DNA of 64,000 bases, from assembly GCA_902790375.1 (NCBI GenBank), contig CADARY010000007.1, positions 1 through 64,000 of the forward strand, written 5' to 3'. The notes below the pieces were generated by a model. That model searched no databases, was not told the origin of the DNA, and was given only the letters and a program-made list of their open reading frames with translations. The stretch comes from Oscillospiraceae bacterium (GTDB lineage: Bacteria > Bacillota > Clostridia > Oscillospirales > Oscillospiraceae). Made by a program: the position numbers and the translations under genes. Shown here in pieces: positions 1 to 8,789 of this stretch. The first letter of the stretch is position 1. Each line of letters opens with the position of its first letter.

Positions 1-19
1 TATCTAAGGAGGAGAGAGC

Positions 20-1408
20 ATGTCCGTCGTCGGTGCGATCATGGTCCCGCATCCCCCGATCATCCTTCCGGAGGTCGGAAGAGGGGAGGAAAAGAAAATA
101 GCCGCTACCGCCGCGGCTTATGAACAGGCGGCAGCTCTTGTATCCGAGCTTCGGCCGGATACGATTGTCCTGGCCTCGCCGCATTCGATCCTGTATTCGG
201 ATTACTTCCACATCTCTCCAGGGAAGGCCGCAAAGGGAGATATGGGTCAGTTCCGCGCACCTGAGGTCAAAATCCACGTGGAGTATGACACGGAGTTCGT
301 GGCAGAGCTCACAAAGCTCTGCGATCAGACCGGTTTTCCCGCCGGGACGCTGGGGGAACGGAAGACTGAACTCGACCATGGGACAATGATACCACTATAT
401 TATGTCAACCACTATTACCGGAACTATAAGCTCGTCAGGATCGGCCTGTCCGGATTGCCGCTTGCGGAGCATTACCGCCTTGGACAGATGATTCAGGAAA
501 CTGCGGACAAGCTCGACAGACGGGTGGTTTTCATCGGCAGCGGCGATCTGTCCCACAAGCTGCGTGTGGAAGGACCCTACGGCTATGCAAAGGAGGGCCC
601 GGACTACGACGAGCGCTTGATGGATGTGATGGGCAGCGCTGCTTTTGAGGAGCTTTTGAATTTTGACGAGAGCTTCTGTGAGAAAGCGGCCGAGTGCGGG
701 CATCGGAGCTTCTGCATACTCGCGGGGGCATTGGACGGAAAGCGACTGAGGACAGAACGTCTGAGCCATGAGGGCACTTTCGGCGTCGGCTATGGGATAT
801 GCACCTATCGCGTGCTGGGTGACGATCCGGACAGGCGGCTGCTCCGGAAATGGGAAGAGGAACAGAACAAAATCCTCATGGAAAAGCGGGCAAACGAGGA
901 CGCTTTTGTGAGACTGGCAAGAGCGGTGATCAACGCCTGGATCAGAGAGCGTAAAAGACTCCCGCTGCCGGAAGACCTGCCGCCGGAGATGACTTGGCAG
1001 CGCGCCGGGGCATTCGTGTCCCTGCACAAGGACGGCAGACTGCGGGGCTGCATCGGAACGATACAGCCGGTGCGAAGCTGTGTTGCGGAGGAGATCGCCG
1101 ACAACGCGATCAGCGCCGCGACCAGGGACCCGCGCTTCAGCCCTGTCAGGCCCGAAGAGTTGGACAGCCTGGAGATCAGCGTGGACGTCCTCTCGGAACC
1201 GGAAAGCATCAGCTCCAAAGCCGAGCTGGATGTAAAGCGCTACGGCGTGATTGTCAGCAAAGGCGGGAGAAGGGGACTGCTGCTGCCCAATCTGGACGGC
1301 GTGGACAGTATTGACGAGCAGATTGCCATTGCCCTGCAAAAAGCCGGTATCTCCAGTCATGAGAAGGGTATCGAGCTGCAGCGCTTTGAGGTGGTGCGCC
1401 ATGTCTGA
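20..1408 (+). CDS. AmmeMemoRadiSam system protein B-A fusion
   Basis: A 462-residue two-domain protein. Residues about 1-270 look like the MEMO1/LigB (class III extradiol dioxygenase) fold: the opening GAIMVPHPPIILPEVG and the later GSGDLSHKL supply the usual histidines. Residues about 290-462 match an AMMECR1 domain (GAFVSLHKDGRLRGCIGT, DNAISAATRDPRF). The two modules are separate genes in many genomes and fused here. A strong AAGGAGGAG site precedes the ATG. The stop overlaps the next gene, a radical SAM enzyme, by 8 nt, so the three-part AmmeMemoRadiSam set is complete and probably translationally coupled. The biochemical role of this set is not settled. The family call is firm; the function is unknown. 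Confidence 0.93.
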   Translation: MSVVGAIMVPHPPIILPEVGRGEEKKIAATAAAYEQAAALVSELRPDTIVLASPHSILYSDYFHISPGKAAKGDMGQFRAPEVKIHVEYDTEFVAELTKLCDQTGFPAGTLGERKTELDHGTMIPLYYVNHYYRNYKLVRIGLSGLPLAEHYRLGQMIQETADKLDRRVVFIGSGDLSHKLRVEGPYGYAKEGPDYDERLMDVMGSAAFEELLNFDESFCEKAAECGHRSFCILAGALDGKRLRTERLSHEGTFGVGYGICTYRVLGDDPDRRLLRKWEEEQNKILMEKRANEDAFVRLARAVINAWIRERKRLPLPEDLPPEMTWQRAGAFVSLHKDGRLRGCIGTIQPVRSCVAEEIADNAISAATRDPRFSPVRPEELDSLEISVDVLSEPESISSKAELDVKRYGVIVSKGGRRGLLLPNLDGVDSIDEQIAIALQKAGISSHEKGIELQRFEVVRHV

Positions 1409-2258
1409 AAACACTGTCGTGTGCGGGATCTGCCCGCATCACTGCGCAATTGGCGAGGGCGGCAGGGGCAAATGCCGTGCACGGGGGACAAGGAATGGGA
1501 AGAACGTGCCGCTTTTGTACGGGATCATGAGCTCTGTCGCCCTTGATCCGATTGAGAAGAAGCCTCTGCGCCGCTTTTATCCCGGCAGTACCATTCTTTC
1601 GGTCGGCAGCTTCGGCTGCAACCTGAACTGCCCCTTCTGCCAGAACTGGGAAATCTCCATGACCGACGGCAACACGTATTTGCAGGACATAGACTCGCAC
1701 TATCTCGCCCCGGACGTTCTGGCGGATATGGCGGATGGGCTGCGCGACAGAGGAAACATCGGCGTCGCCTTTACATATAACGAGCCTACGATCTGCTTGG
1801 AGTATATTCTGGACACAGCTCCGCTTCTGCGAGAAAAGGGATTGAAAACCGTTCTGGTCACAAACGGCTGCGTGGAGGATCAAACGGCAAAGCGGCTCCT
1901 CCCGCATGTGGACGCCCTTAACATTGACCTCAAGAGCTTTGACACGGAGATTTACCGGAAAACGCTCGGCGGCGATCTGGATACAGTGAAGCGTTTTATT
2001 GAGCGCGCAGCCGCGCAGTGCCATGTCGAGCTGACAACGCTGATCGTTCCCGGCATGAACGATTCGGAGGCGGAGATGCGCTCGCTGACAAGCTGGACAG
2101 CGTCACTGCCGGGCGGGAAAGAGATCCCGCTGCATATCACACGCTTTTTCCCGCGTTACCGGATGACGGACAGAGCGGCGACGGAGCGAAAAACCGTCCT
2201 GCGGCTCACAGAAATCGCAAGGGAAAAGCTGAGCTATGTTTATCCCGGAAATATGTAG
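1401..2258 (+). CDS. AmmeMemoRadiSam system radical SAM enzyme
   Basis: A 285-residue radical SAM protein. The 4Fe-4S/SAM motif CxxxCxxC is C73, C77 and C80 in SFGCNLNCPFCQNW. An extra N-terminal cysteine cluster (CGICPHHC) is typical of the PflA-like members of this family. The ATG at 1401 was chosen over longer in-frame starts inside the previous gene because the protein family begins near this point and the 8-nt overlap with the upstream stop is a normal coupling arrangement. It pairs with the fused A/B protein. The reaction and substrate are not known. Confidence 0.93.
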   Translation: MSENTVVCGICPHHCAIGEGGRGKCRARGTRNGKNVPLLYGIMSSVALDPIEKKPLRRFYPGSTILSVGSFGCNLNCPFCQNWEISMTDGNTYLQDIDSHYLAPDVLADMADGLRDRGNIGVAFTYNEPTICLEYILDTAPLLREKGLKTVLVTNGCVEDQTAKRLLPHVDALNIDLKSFDTEIYRKTLGGDLDTVKRFIERAAAQCHVELTTLIVPGMNDSEAEMRSLTSWTASLPGGKEIPLHITRFFPRYRMTDRAATERKTVLRLTEIAREKLSYVYPGNM

Positions 2259-2267
2259 GAGAGACAC

Positions 2268-3014
2268 ATGAGCCTGTACGCGATCGGAGATCTGCATCTC
2301 CATTTTCAGACGGATCTGAAAGCGAAAGCCCAGCTCAAAGACAGGGTATGGAAAAACCATGAACAGAAGGTACAGAAGTACTGCGCGGAAATGATCCAGC
2401 CCGAGGACACCCTCGTTCTGGTTGGAGACCACAGCTGGGGTCGCAGTTTCGAGGAATGTGTGCAGGACCTGCAATTTATCGCAGAGCTGCCCGGGCACAA
2501 AATCCTTCTGCGCGGCAATCATGATATGTTCTGGGACGCGAAAAAGACGCAGATGCTTAATGAGCGCTATGCCGGAAAGCTGCTGTTCTTGCAGGATAAC
2601 TTCTATCCATACGAGGACTATGCGCTTGTCGGGACAAAGGGCTTCTGCTTTGAAGGCCCGTTTTATCTCAACCGCAGGGGACAGATCGTCGGATGGGACG
2701 AGGAGAAAGCGGAGCACGCGAAAAAGCTGGTGGACCGGGAGCTTGAAAGGCTGCACATTTCCTTTGAGACGGCGAGAGCAGCCGGGTACCGCCGGTATAT
2801 CATGTTTCTGCATTATCCGCCAACGAGCATCCTTGAGGACGAGAGTCCTTTCACTGCCATGGCAGAGGAGTACGGGGCGGAGCAGGTCATATATGCGCAC
2901 AGTCATGGAGAGAGCCGTTTCCATGACAGTATCCTCGGAGAGAAAAACGGGATCCGATACAGCCTTGTTTCCGGAGATTATCTGAAATGGAAGCCGATGA
3001 AAGTATTGGAATAA
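2268..3014 (+). CDS. Calcineurin-type metallophosphoesterase
   Basis: A 248-residue cytoplasmic phosphoesterase. The dinuclear metal motifs appear in order: GDLHLHF (GDxHx), GDHSWGR (GDx-type), LRGNHDMFW (GNHD), FLHYPP and YAHSHGES (GHxH-like, with Ala for the first Gly). The substrate cannot be read from sequence. It starts 9 nt after the radical SAM gene behind TAGGAGAG and probably belongs to the same transcript. Confidence 0.9.
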   Translation: MSLYAIGDLHLHFQTDLKAKAQLKDRVWKNHEQKVQKYCAEMIQPEDTLVLVGDHSWGRSFEECVQDLQFIAELPGHKILLRGNHDMFWDAKKTQMLNERYAGKLLFLQDNFYPYEDYALVGTKGFCFEGPFYLNRRGQIVGWDEEKAEHAKKLVDRELERLHISFETARAAGYRRYIMFLHYPPTSILEDESPFTAMAEEYGAEQVIYAHSHGESRFHDSILGEKNGIRYSLVSGDYLKWKPMKVLE

Positions 3015-3058
3015 TCATGAAAAATCGCACTGAAAGAATCATTGAGGAGGAAAACAAG

Positions 3059-3748
3059 ATGAAGACGATCGGACTGCTCGGCGGCATGAGCTGGGAGAGT
3101 ACCGTCACCTACTATCAGGTTATCAATGAGACGATTAAGGAGAAGCTCGGAGGGCTTCATTCTGCAAAGATCCTCCTGTACAGTGTAGACTTTGATGAGA
3201 TCGAACGCTGCCAGTCCTCCGGAGATTGGGAAAAGAGCGCAGCCATCCTGAGAGATGCTGCTCAGCATCTGGAGGCTGCCGGGGCTGATTTCATCGTGAT
3301 CTGCACCAATACCATGCACAAGGTCGCGGAGGAAATAAAGGCAGGGCTTTCCGTTCCTCTGCTTCATATAGCCGAAGCAACCGCACAGAAGCTGACAGAG
3401 GCAGGAATTACCCGGGTAGGACTGCTGGGCACAAGCTATACCATGACGGAGAGTTTTTATAAGGATGTGATACGGGAAGCCGGAATTGACGTCCTTACAC
3501 CGGAAGAAGAGGCGATCCGAGCTGTCAACAATATCATTTTCGATGAGCTCTGTGTCGGCATCATCCGCGAAGAATCGAAACAGGTTCTGTTGAGGATCGT
3601 TCAGCAGCTTCAGAATAACGGGGCCCAGGGTGTCATCCTCGGCTGCACGGAGCTTGGCCTGATCATTCATTCTGAAGATCTTGAGCTGCCGGTGTTCGAC
3701 ACTGCCCTGATCCATGCCAGAGAAGCAGCTCTGGCTGCGCTCAGATAA
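3059..3748 (+). CDS. Aspartate/glutamate racemase family protein
   Basis: A 229-residue PLP-independent amino-acid racemase. The two catalytic cysteines sit in the family contexts VICTNTMHK and ILGCTELGL, and the N-terminus reads KTIGLLGGMSWEST as in YgeA/RacD-type racemases. The ATG at 3059 has a GAGGAGG site 6 nt upstream; a longer reading from 2987 would overlap the previous gene and lacks such a site. It likely racemises an acidic or broad-range L-amino acid in the cytoplasm. Confidence 0.92.
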   Translation: MKTIGLLGGMSWESTVTYYQVINETIKEKLGGLHSAKILLYSVDFDEIERCQSSGDWEKSAAILRDAAQHLEAAGADFIVICTNTMHKVAEEIKAGLSVPLLHIAEATAQKLTEAGITRVGLLGTSYTMTESFYKDVIREAGIDVLTPEEEAIRAVNNIIFDELCVGIIREESKQVLLRIVQQLQNNGAQGVILGCTELGLIIHSEDLELPVFDTALIHAREAALAALR

Positions 3749-3772
3749 ACATTGAGCGAACGAGGTGAGTAT

Positions 3773-4345
3773 ATGTCTTTGATTGATGCAGCGATCGACT
3801 ATGTGTATTCGCTGTTTCGGGATAATGCCGGCGGGCATGATGCCGCACATACCTTGCGTGTCTATCAAAACGCGATGCTGATTGCCCAGCAGGAGCCCGA
3901 CTGTGACCTGGAAATACTGGTGTTGAGCGCTCTGCTTCACGATGCAGACGACCATAAGCTGTTCCATACAGAGAATAATGCAAACGCGAGATCTTTTTTG
4001 ACGCAGCATGATGTTGAGTCAGATAAGATCGAGTATATCTGCAGAGTAATTAACGCTGTTTCATTCAGCCAGAACAGAGGAAAACGCCCGGAAAGCCTGG
4101 AAGGAATGATTGTTCAGGACGCTGATCGTCTTGATGCCATCGGTGCGATCGGGATTGCTCGAACCTTAGCATTCGGCGGTGAGCACGGGAGGCCTCTGGA
4201 AGCGACGATTCAGCATTTCCAGGATAAGCTGCTGCTATTAAAAGATGAGATGAACACCGAGACAGCAAAGAAGATCGCCGAAAGCCGGCACCTGTTCATG
4301 GTGAACTTTTTACAGGAATTTGATGAGGAGACAAAACATAAATAA
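3773..4345 (+). CDS. HD-domain phosphohydrolase
   Basis: A 190-residue HD-superfamily protein. Metal ligands are visible in GGHDAAHTLRVYQNA (first His), SALLHDADDHKLF (HD pair) and IVQDADRLDAIG (distal Asp). The family hydrolyses phosphate esters or nucleotides; the substrate is unknown. The ATG at 3773 follows GAGGTGAG and replaces an upstream TTG reading. It ends a five-gene plus-strand run and faces the minus-strand signal peptidase across a terminator. Confidence 0.88.
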   Translation: MSLIDAAIDYVYSLFRDNAGGHDAAHTLRVYQNAMLIAQQEPDCDLEILVLSALLHDADDHKLFHTENNANARSFLTQHDVESDKIEYICRVINAVSFSQNRGKRPESLEGMIVQDADRLDAIGAIGIARTLAFGGEHGRPLEATIQHFQDKLLLLKDEMNTETAKKIAESRHLFMVNFLQEFDEETKHK

Positions 4346-4349
4346 AAAA

Positions 4350-4385
4350 TGCCCGCCGAACGTTGAACAAAGCGTCTGGCGGGCA
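4350..4385 (-). terminator. Rho-independent terminator of the signal peptidase operon
   Basis: TGCCCGCC...GGCGGGCA forms a GC-rich stem. Read on the minus strand it is followed by TTTTTTATTT, so it terminates the operon ending at 4391. It also lies just past the convergent HD gene and may act weakly on that side. Confidence 0.8.
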
Positions 4386-4390
4386 AATTA

Positions 4391-4774
4391 CTATGCGATG
4401 ACCCTGGCAATGACATCGCTGAGCGGAACGAAGGGATCAGACCAGAAACGGGAGTCAAATGAGTTTGAAGCATTGTCTCCGAGAACATAGAAGGATTTCT
4501 CGGGAACCTGAAAAGATGCGCCGTCTATGGCTACCGAATCTCCGCTGCTTGCTGCGATGCGTTTAACCAGGTAACGACCATCGCGTTCAAAGATGATAAT
4601 ATCTCCGTTATGGAGTTCTCGAAACAAGCGCAGTCCAAGAATGACATCACCTTTATGAATTGTTGGCTCCATCGAGGAACTGGGGATATATCCCCAAAAG
4701 AAGACGGTATTGAATAATCCCAGAAACAGAGCGAGACTCAGCAGCGGAATCAACAGCTTCTTTGCTGCCTTCAT
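4391..4774 (-). CDS. lepB: Signal peptidase I, minimal type
   Basis: A 127-residue membrane protease with one N-terminal transmembrane helix (about 8-27). The catalytic Ser is S34 in SSSMEPTI and the general base is K71 in YLVKRIAA. The conserved box GDNASNSFDSRFW lies near 98-110. The protein is short compared with chromosomal housekeeping LepB. Its start overlaps the sigma-factor stop as ATGA, so the two are translationally coupled. Its place in an element carrying pilin and sortase genes suggests it processes element-encoded exported proteins; that link is inference. Confidence 0.93.
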   Translation of the reverse strand: MKAAKKLLIPLLSLALFLGLFNTVFFWGYIPSSSMEPTIHKGDVILGLRLFRELHNGDIIIFERDGRYLVKRIAASSGDSVAIDGASFQVPEKSFYVLGDNASNSFDSRFWSDPFVPLSDVIARVIA

Positions 4775-5319
4775 AGTAGGCCTCCCACAAGCTGAGAATA
4801 TTCGGGCGAGTCCCTGAGATACCGGCGGGCGCGCGAGGCAAGGGAGCGTGCGACATTTGCGGACATCTTCAGCATATCCCCGGCTTCCTGACTCGAATAA
4901 CCCTCTGCCATGAGCAGGGCGGCGGAAAGACCTTTCCGCATTCCTTCCGGGGCGTCCTTCAGGGTACGATTGAGGAAATTTTTGAGATCAAGACTCTCGG
5001 CAGAAGGGATACTTTCCTTGGCTGATATGGATGTGAGGAAGCCATCATCGAAGCTGGCCTCTTTTGAAATGTGTCTGGTAGCATGGATCAGCGCGTCGCA
5101 GATTTCGTTCCATATCACTCTGTAAGCGTAGGTGAAAAAACAACCGATACCGTTATCCGTTGCGGCGGCTTTGCACAGCCCGATACAGCCGATCTGAAAG
5201 AGATCGTCATAGCTGTAATAGGAAAGGGCACTGCCGCCATTCAGCTTTTCCTTCATGACTGTTCCCACAAGACCCATATTGTTTTCAACAACAGTCCTCT
5301 GAGCTTCAGTTAGAACCAT
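4771..5319 (-). CDS. Sigma-70 family RNA polymerase factor-like protein
   Basis: A 182-residue protein. An N-terminal region 2-like segment (YYSYDDLFQIGCIGLCKAA) is followed by a C-terminal helix-turn-helix resembling region 4 (EGYSSQEAGDMLKMSANVA). The ATG at 5319 is preceded by AGAGGAGGCG and overlaps the upstream zinc-finger gene by 14 nt. It is coupled to the signal peptidase downstream. Related small sigma-like genes occur in Clostridia conjugative elements, where they may direct element promoters; its target is unknown. Confidence 0.82.
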   Translation of the reverse strand: MVLTEAQRTVVENNMGLVGTVMKEKLNGGSALSYYSYDDLFQIGCIGLCKAAATDNGIGCFFTYAYRVIWNEICDALIHATRHISKEASFDDGFLTSISAKESIPSAESLDLKNFLNRTLKDAPEGMRKGLSAALLMAEGYSSQEAGDMLKMSANVARSLASRARRYLRDSPEYSQLVGGLL

Positions 5320-5767
5320 GGCATTTCGCCTCCTCTTTGTTGGGATAGGGGATGTGTTTCTCATCAAGGAGCTTCTTGCTCTCATCAATGACAAGCTGAC
5401 AGTTATACTCACGAAGATAGCCTATATGTGCCCGGTTCGGCGGCGTACATGTGACGTCGGAGAGCCACCGGTATGCGACTTGCTTGCTCATCAGACCGGA
5501 CAGATAAAGCTGATCGAAGTAGAGGTGAGCCTGACGCCGTAGAGAACGAAGCTCCGGAGTGGCAAGCTCACCGACCGGTATGCGCGTTCCCTCGTGGACA
5601 CGGACATAGGCATTGCAGGCCGGGTAGCGTAGGCAGACATAAAGCTTTACTTTCTTGGGATTGCCTTTGATGATTCCCTCCGAAGAACGAAATATCACGG
5701 GGCTGCCGCAGTATGGACAGCGCATCCGGTTATAATAGGCAGCTTTTCGCTGCTTGCTTTTTTTCAT
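5306..5767 (-). CDS. DUF3268 zinc-finger-containing protein
   Basis: A 153-residue basic protein. An N-terminal zinc ribbon is formed by CPYC and CLRYPAC, then the family-typical AYVRVHEGTRIPVGELAT, ELRSLRRQAH and AHIGYL segments follow. This pattern matches my memory of Pfam DUF3268; the function is unknown, and nucleic-acid binding is plausible. The ATG at 5767 follows GGAGG by 8 nt; an in-frame TTG two codons earlier is less likely. First gene of the operon with the sigma-like and signal peptidase genes. Its leader is unusually structured (see the RNA entry upstream). Confidence 0.85.
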   Translation of the reverse strand: MKKSKQRKAAYYNRMRCPYCGSPVIFRSSEGIIKGNPKKVKLYVCLRYPACNAYVRVHEGTRIPVGELATPELRSLRRQAHLYFDQLYLSGLMSKQVAYRWLSDVTCTPPNRAHIGYLREYNCQLVIDESKKLLDEKHIPYPNKEEAKCHGSN

Positions 5768-5810
5768 AATCAAAACCTCCAGAAAAACAAAACCGGAATT
5801 CGCCCTAAAG

Positions 5811-6010
5811 CAAACAGAGCCACAGACCGGGAATAATCAGATCCCGATCCATGACTCTGTAAGCGATATGGCGCCTTCCGGCGATTATCAACGAAGCCTG
5901 CGTCGTTAGAGACGTCGCAATGCGTCCGTAACGGTTTCTCCATCCATCTGATGGAGTATGACTCCGGGAGCTCTTCCGAAGTACCGAGAGCCTGGGCGCA
6001 AGCCTCTTTA
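5811..6010 (-). ncRNA. Candidate structured leader RNA upstream of the DUF3268 gene
   Basis: About 200 nt of the long 5' region of the zinc-finger gene is packed with local stems. Clear ones, in plus-strand coordinates: GCTCTTCCG...AGAGC (5969-5990), GGAGTATGACTCC (5953-5965) which competes with CTCCATC...GATGGAG (5939-5957), CCGTAACGG (5927-5935), GCGTCGT...ACGTCGC (5900-5918, one mismatch), CGCCTTCCGGCG (5872-5883) and an outer CAGAG...CTCTG pairing. From memory a 'DUF3268 RNA motif' has been described upstream of this gene family; I could not check this against a covariance model. Confidence 0.6.
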
Positions 6011-6118
6011 CACTTAGATAATAACAGCAGAACGCTGAAAAGTCAACGAATAATGCCAAATTTGCTTAAAATCAGCACTTTCGACAGCTCAATGTTCAAA
6101 TCTCAGCCTGAGGGAGCT

Positions 6119-6796
6119 TTATTCGTCATTATCATCAAAATCGTCATCTTCCGATATTCGGACAGATGCGATCTGCAGCGCGACAAGAATACTGATGCAC
6201 GTAAGCAGACCGATAATGAAGAAGAGCGCGTGCTTAAGCGGAATACCTGCTATCAGGATATCCTCATATTCATAGTACTCGTCATCATACGGCTCCTCAT
6301 AATAAAAGTCGTCATCATATGCTGCTTCATCCGAATATCCCGCCTCCGGCTCGGCGTCCTGGGGCAAAGCTGTTTCAGACACCGGATATACTACCGATTC
6401 AGGAGCAGGCGCGACATATTCGGGAGTATAGACCGGAGCGGAAGAGGGAACAGACTGAAGCGGCGCGGGCGTGTAATAAGCCTCGGGCCTGCTGACCGGC
6501 ATTGTCCTGCCGGTACTGACGCAGGAGAGAATGTAACTGCCGCTTCCTCCAATTTCCAGCCGGAGGACACCGTCATTGCCGACAGGAATAAGATCCGGAT
6601 AAAGCCCCTGATCGGTCCTCAACTGAAACTCGGCACCGATCCAATCCATTCCGAGCTGAATCTCCAGCTTCTCCGGCTGAACGACAATGATCTCGCTGCC
6701 ATCCGTATCTGCAAACACGCAGGGACGCGGGAGAAAACACCCGGAGAAAATGATGACAGCGGCGAGTAAAAAGATTTGCAGAATTCTTTTCTTCAT
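6119..6796 (-). CDS. Exported membrane-anchored protein, conjugative-element associated
   Basis: A 225-residue protein I do not recognise by family. An N-terminal export signal (KKRILQIFLLAAVIIFSG) could end at a lipoprotein-like Cys or at a VFA-D signal peptidase site. A beta-rich domain (about 30-105) is followed by a Pro/Ala/Tyr-rich linker, a very acidic Tyr/Asp/Glu run, one transmembrane helix (about 188-213) and an acidic tail. The ATG at 6796 follows GGAGG. It is the last gene of the pilin/sortase block and is probably surface-exposed. Confidence 0.7.
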   Translation of the reverse strand: MKKRILQIFLLAAVIIFSGCFLPRPCVFADTDGSEIIVVQPEKLEIQLGMDWIGAEFQLRTDQGLYPDLIPVGNDGVLRLEIGGSGSYILSCVSTGRTMPVSRPEAYYTPAPLQSVPSSAPVYTPEYVAPAPESVVYPVSETALPQDAEPEAGYSDEAAYDDDFYYEEPYDDEYYEYEDILIAGIPLKHALFFIIGLLTCISILVALQIASVRISEDDDFDDNDE

Positions 6797-6829
6797 ATAA
6801 ACCTCCAATAGTAACCTGTGAGTGCAGTT

Positions 6830-7476
6830 TTAAACCCGCTCACAGAAGACCAGGTAGCGGTAAAGTCCGCCAGATCCGTAAGGGTGGCAGGTGAGGAGCG
6901 TGATCATGTCTTTCCCGGGACGAATTAAAATGGCATCGATCTCGTTGGGATTGATGATCTGTATTTCCGTCACGCGGTAGGTCAGCGTTCCCCAAAGATT
7001 TGTTATGTAAACTAAATCGCCTGCCTCCAGCAGTTCAATATCCAGAAAATACTTGTACCCATTCCAGCTCCGGTGTCCGGCGATGACGCTGTTGCTGTTC
7101 TCTCCGCCGATCGGAATGCTGGTCTGCGCCAGGACTGCCGCTCCATTGGACATGTTTTCATCGCTGGCACCCAGGTAGAGCGGCATCTCGAGCTCCATTT
7201 TCGGAATCTGTATTACACCGAAAACCTGATTGCTGAGTCCATATTCCGTCAGATCAAAACGATATGCCTGATAAGCCTCCCTGCTGTCCAGACTTTCCTC
7301 CTGGTGGCGTAGAGCCATTTGTTGTAGTCCCGGATATCCAGATAGAGGTTTTCGTAGGGCATGGGGATATGCTTTTGAACGGCATCCTGCTGTACTAGCT
7401 CTGTATTCTCATAGAAAGTCCGGCTCTCCTCCTTCATCTGCCGAGTTTTCCGGGCGCTGTATACCAGCGGCGTCAA
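6830..7476 (-). pseudogene. Class C-type sortase, truncated and frameshifted
   Basis: Two frames together encode a sortase. The upstream piece (from about 7476) ends YNKWLYATRR; the downstream piece continues HQEESLDSREAYQAYRF in another frame, so a small indel lies near 7300-7312. The catalytic set is present in the second piece: His in VIAGHRSW, Cys in MITLLTCHPYG and Arg in GGLYRYLVF. The N-terminal membrane anchor is missing because the gene is fused to the pilin remnant. Pilus-building sortases normally link LPxTG-type pilins; this copy is probably dead unless the indel is a sequence error. Confidence 0.85.
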
Positions 7477-7954
7477 GCGTATCTACAAAGGTATACTCAG
7501 AAATATAGCTTGCAGCGGATGTGATACTCGAGAGCGTAGAGATGATCTGGTAATCGATCATGTCACCGGTGGAAGCGCTTGCTGTGTGGGCGTACCCGTC
7601 GGTGATGTCCGAAGTGCTGCCGCCGTGCTTGCCGGTATCTGCCTTGGCTTCACGCAGCGTTTTCTCCAGACTGGGAATCCCAGTGTTGTTTTTGGGATAC
7701 AGTGTCACATCGTAATTCCAGGCCTCGCCGCCGTTGGTGGCGTTGCTGCCGTTGACGGCGGTCATCGGGAGGGAGAGGAGGAAGGGATCGGTGGTGTCCA
7801 CGACCATTTCGGGCACACGGGTTTCAACGAACAGGTACATACCGAGCGGCAGATTGTTGGCAGCGCTGTGACCGTAGGCATCGGTCTCGGCCATTGCGGT
7901 AGCGCAGAGCAACACAGTGAGGCTTCTGAGCCGTTTGGTTTTGGAAAAGGGCAT
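7409..7954 (-). pseudogene. Pilin fragment (isopeptide-forming SpaA-like domain)
   Basis: A 181-residue remnant. A signal peptide (RLRSLTVLLCATAMA) is joined directly to the interior of a backbone pilin: LPLGMYLFVETRVPEM, LYPKNNTGIPSLEKTLREA and TGDMIDYQIIST are typical of fimbrial isopeptide-formation domains. The first part of the pilin is missing and the end runs straight into the sortase remnant, losing the C-terminal domain and sorting signal. The start is fixed by AGAGGA 4 nt before the ATG. It looks like two internal deletions in a pilin-sortase pair. Confidence 0.78.
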
Positions 7955-8112
7955 TGTTCCTCTTTCTGAAGTGAAACAGGGCAAACGGCTCCTCCTCTTG
8001 ACCCGGTTTTGAGGCTCCGAAAGCCTTGAAGTCATTGAATGTCAATGCTTTTTACGAAAATGACCTTGTGACGGGAGACGCCAAAACCGGGCAAGCGAAT
8101 TTACACAAGGTT

Positions 8113-8789
8113 TTAAGTGCTTATTTCACCGTTCTGAGCCTTACCCGGCGCGCCATTGGTTGCAAGCCAAAGCGGAAAATCCGCATGCGGGATTACAAAG
8201 ACTTCTGTGCAGTCCGTGTCACCCGCTGCGCTGCAATAGTAGTGCGAGCATACTGAGGGACTGTCATCCAGGAGAACGAACAGGGCAATGGTATCCGCAA
8301 CGCAATTTACCTCGATGTTGTCGTGATCACGGCGTCTGCGTTCGGGGCGGTCACGGCAGTACACATGGCGGAAGATGATGACGGCGTCTTCATAATGAAG
8401 CGGGTCTTTATCGGCAAAGAACTGGTTAAGGGTAGGGAACAGGTAACCGCGGACATAGCTGCGGGAGTTGAATTCCTTCTTGGGAAGAAGAGCAGGGAGA
8501 TTAACATAAAACCATCCCATATCAGTTATGGAAACTTTTACGGGGACTGTGCCTCGAATAACCACTTCAACATCCATGTACGCGGTCGGCTTGCCGCTGT
8601 AGACCAGGAGGATCCTGCTAAGCAGGGTGCTGCGCTCTGCAATCTTCGCCAAGCGCAGGGAAACAGCGTAGGCGTCCTCCATGTGACCGTCCGTCGCAAG
8701 CTGACGGATGGTTTTACCTCCGTACTCATGCGCTGGACTTTTCCGTCAATCGTACCCAACACGTCAAGAAATGAATTGTTTGATGCCAT
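8113..8789 (-). pseudogene. Conjugative-element accessory protein, frameshifted (DUF6100-like)
   Basis: The ATG at 8789 (after GAGGAG) opens with MASNNSFLDVLGTIDGK, then the frame fails. The rest reads in another frame: SPAHEYGGKTIRQL, MEDAYAVSLRLAKIAERSTL, DMGWFYVNLPALLPKKEF to the stop at 8113. Restoring one A in the GGAAAAG run near 8740 would rejoin them. The whole resembles a family I remember as DUF6100 from Clostridia conjugative elements; that name is unverified and the function unknown. Confidence 0.62.
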
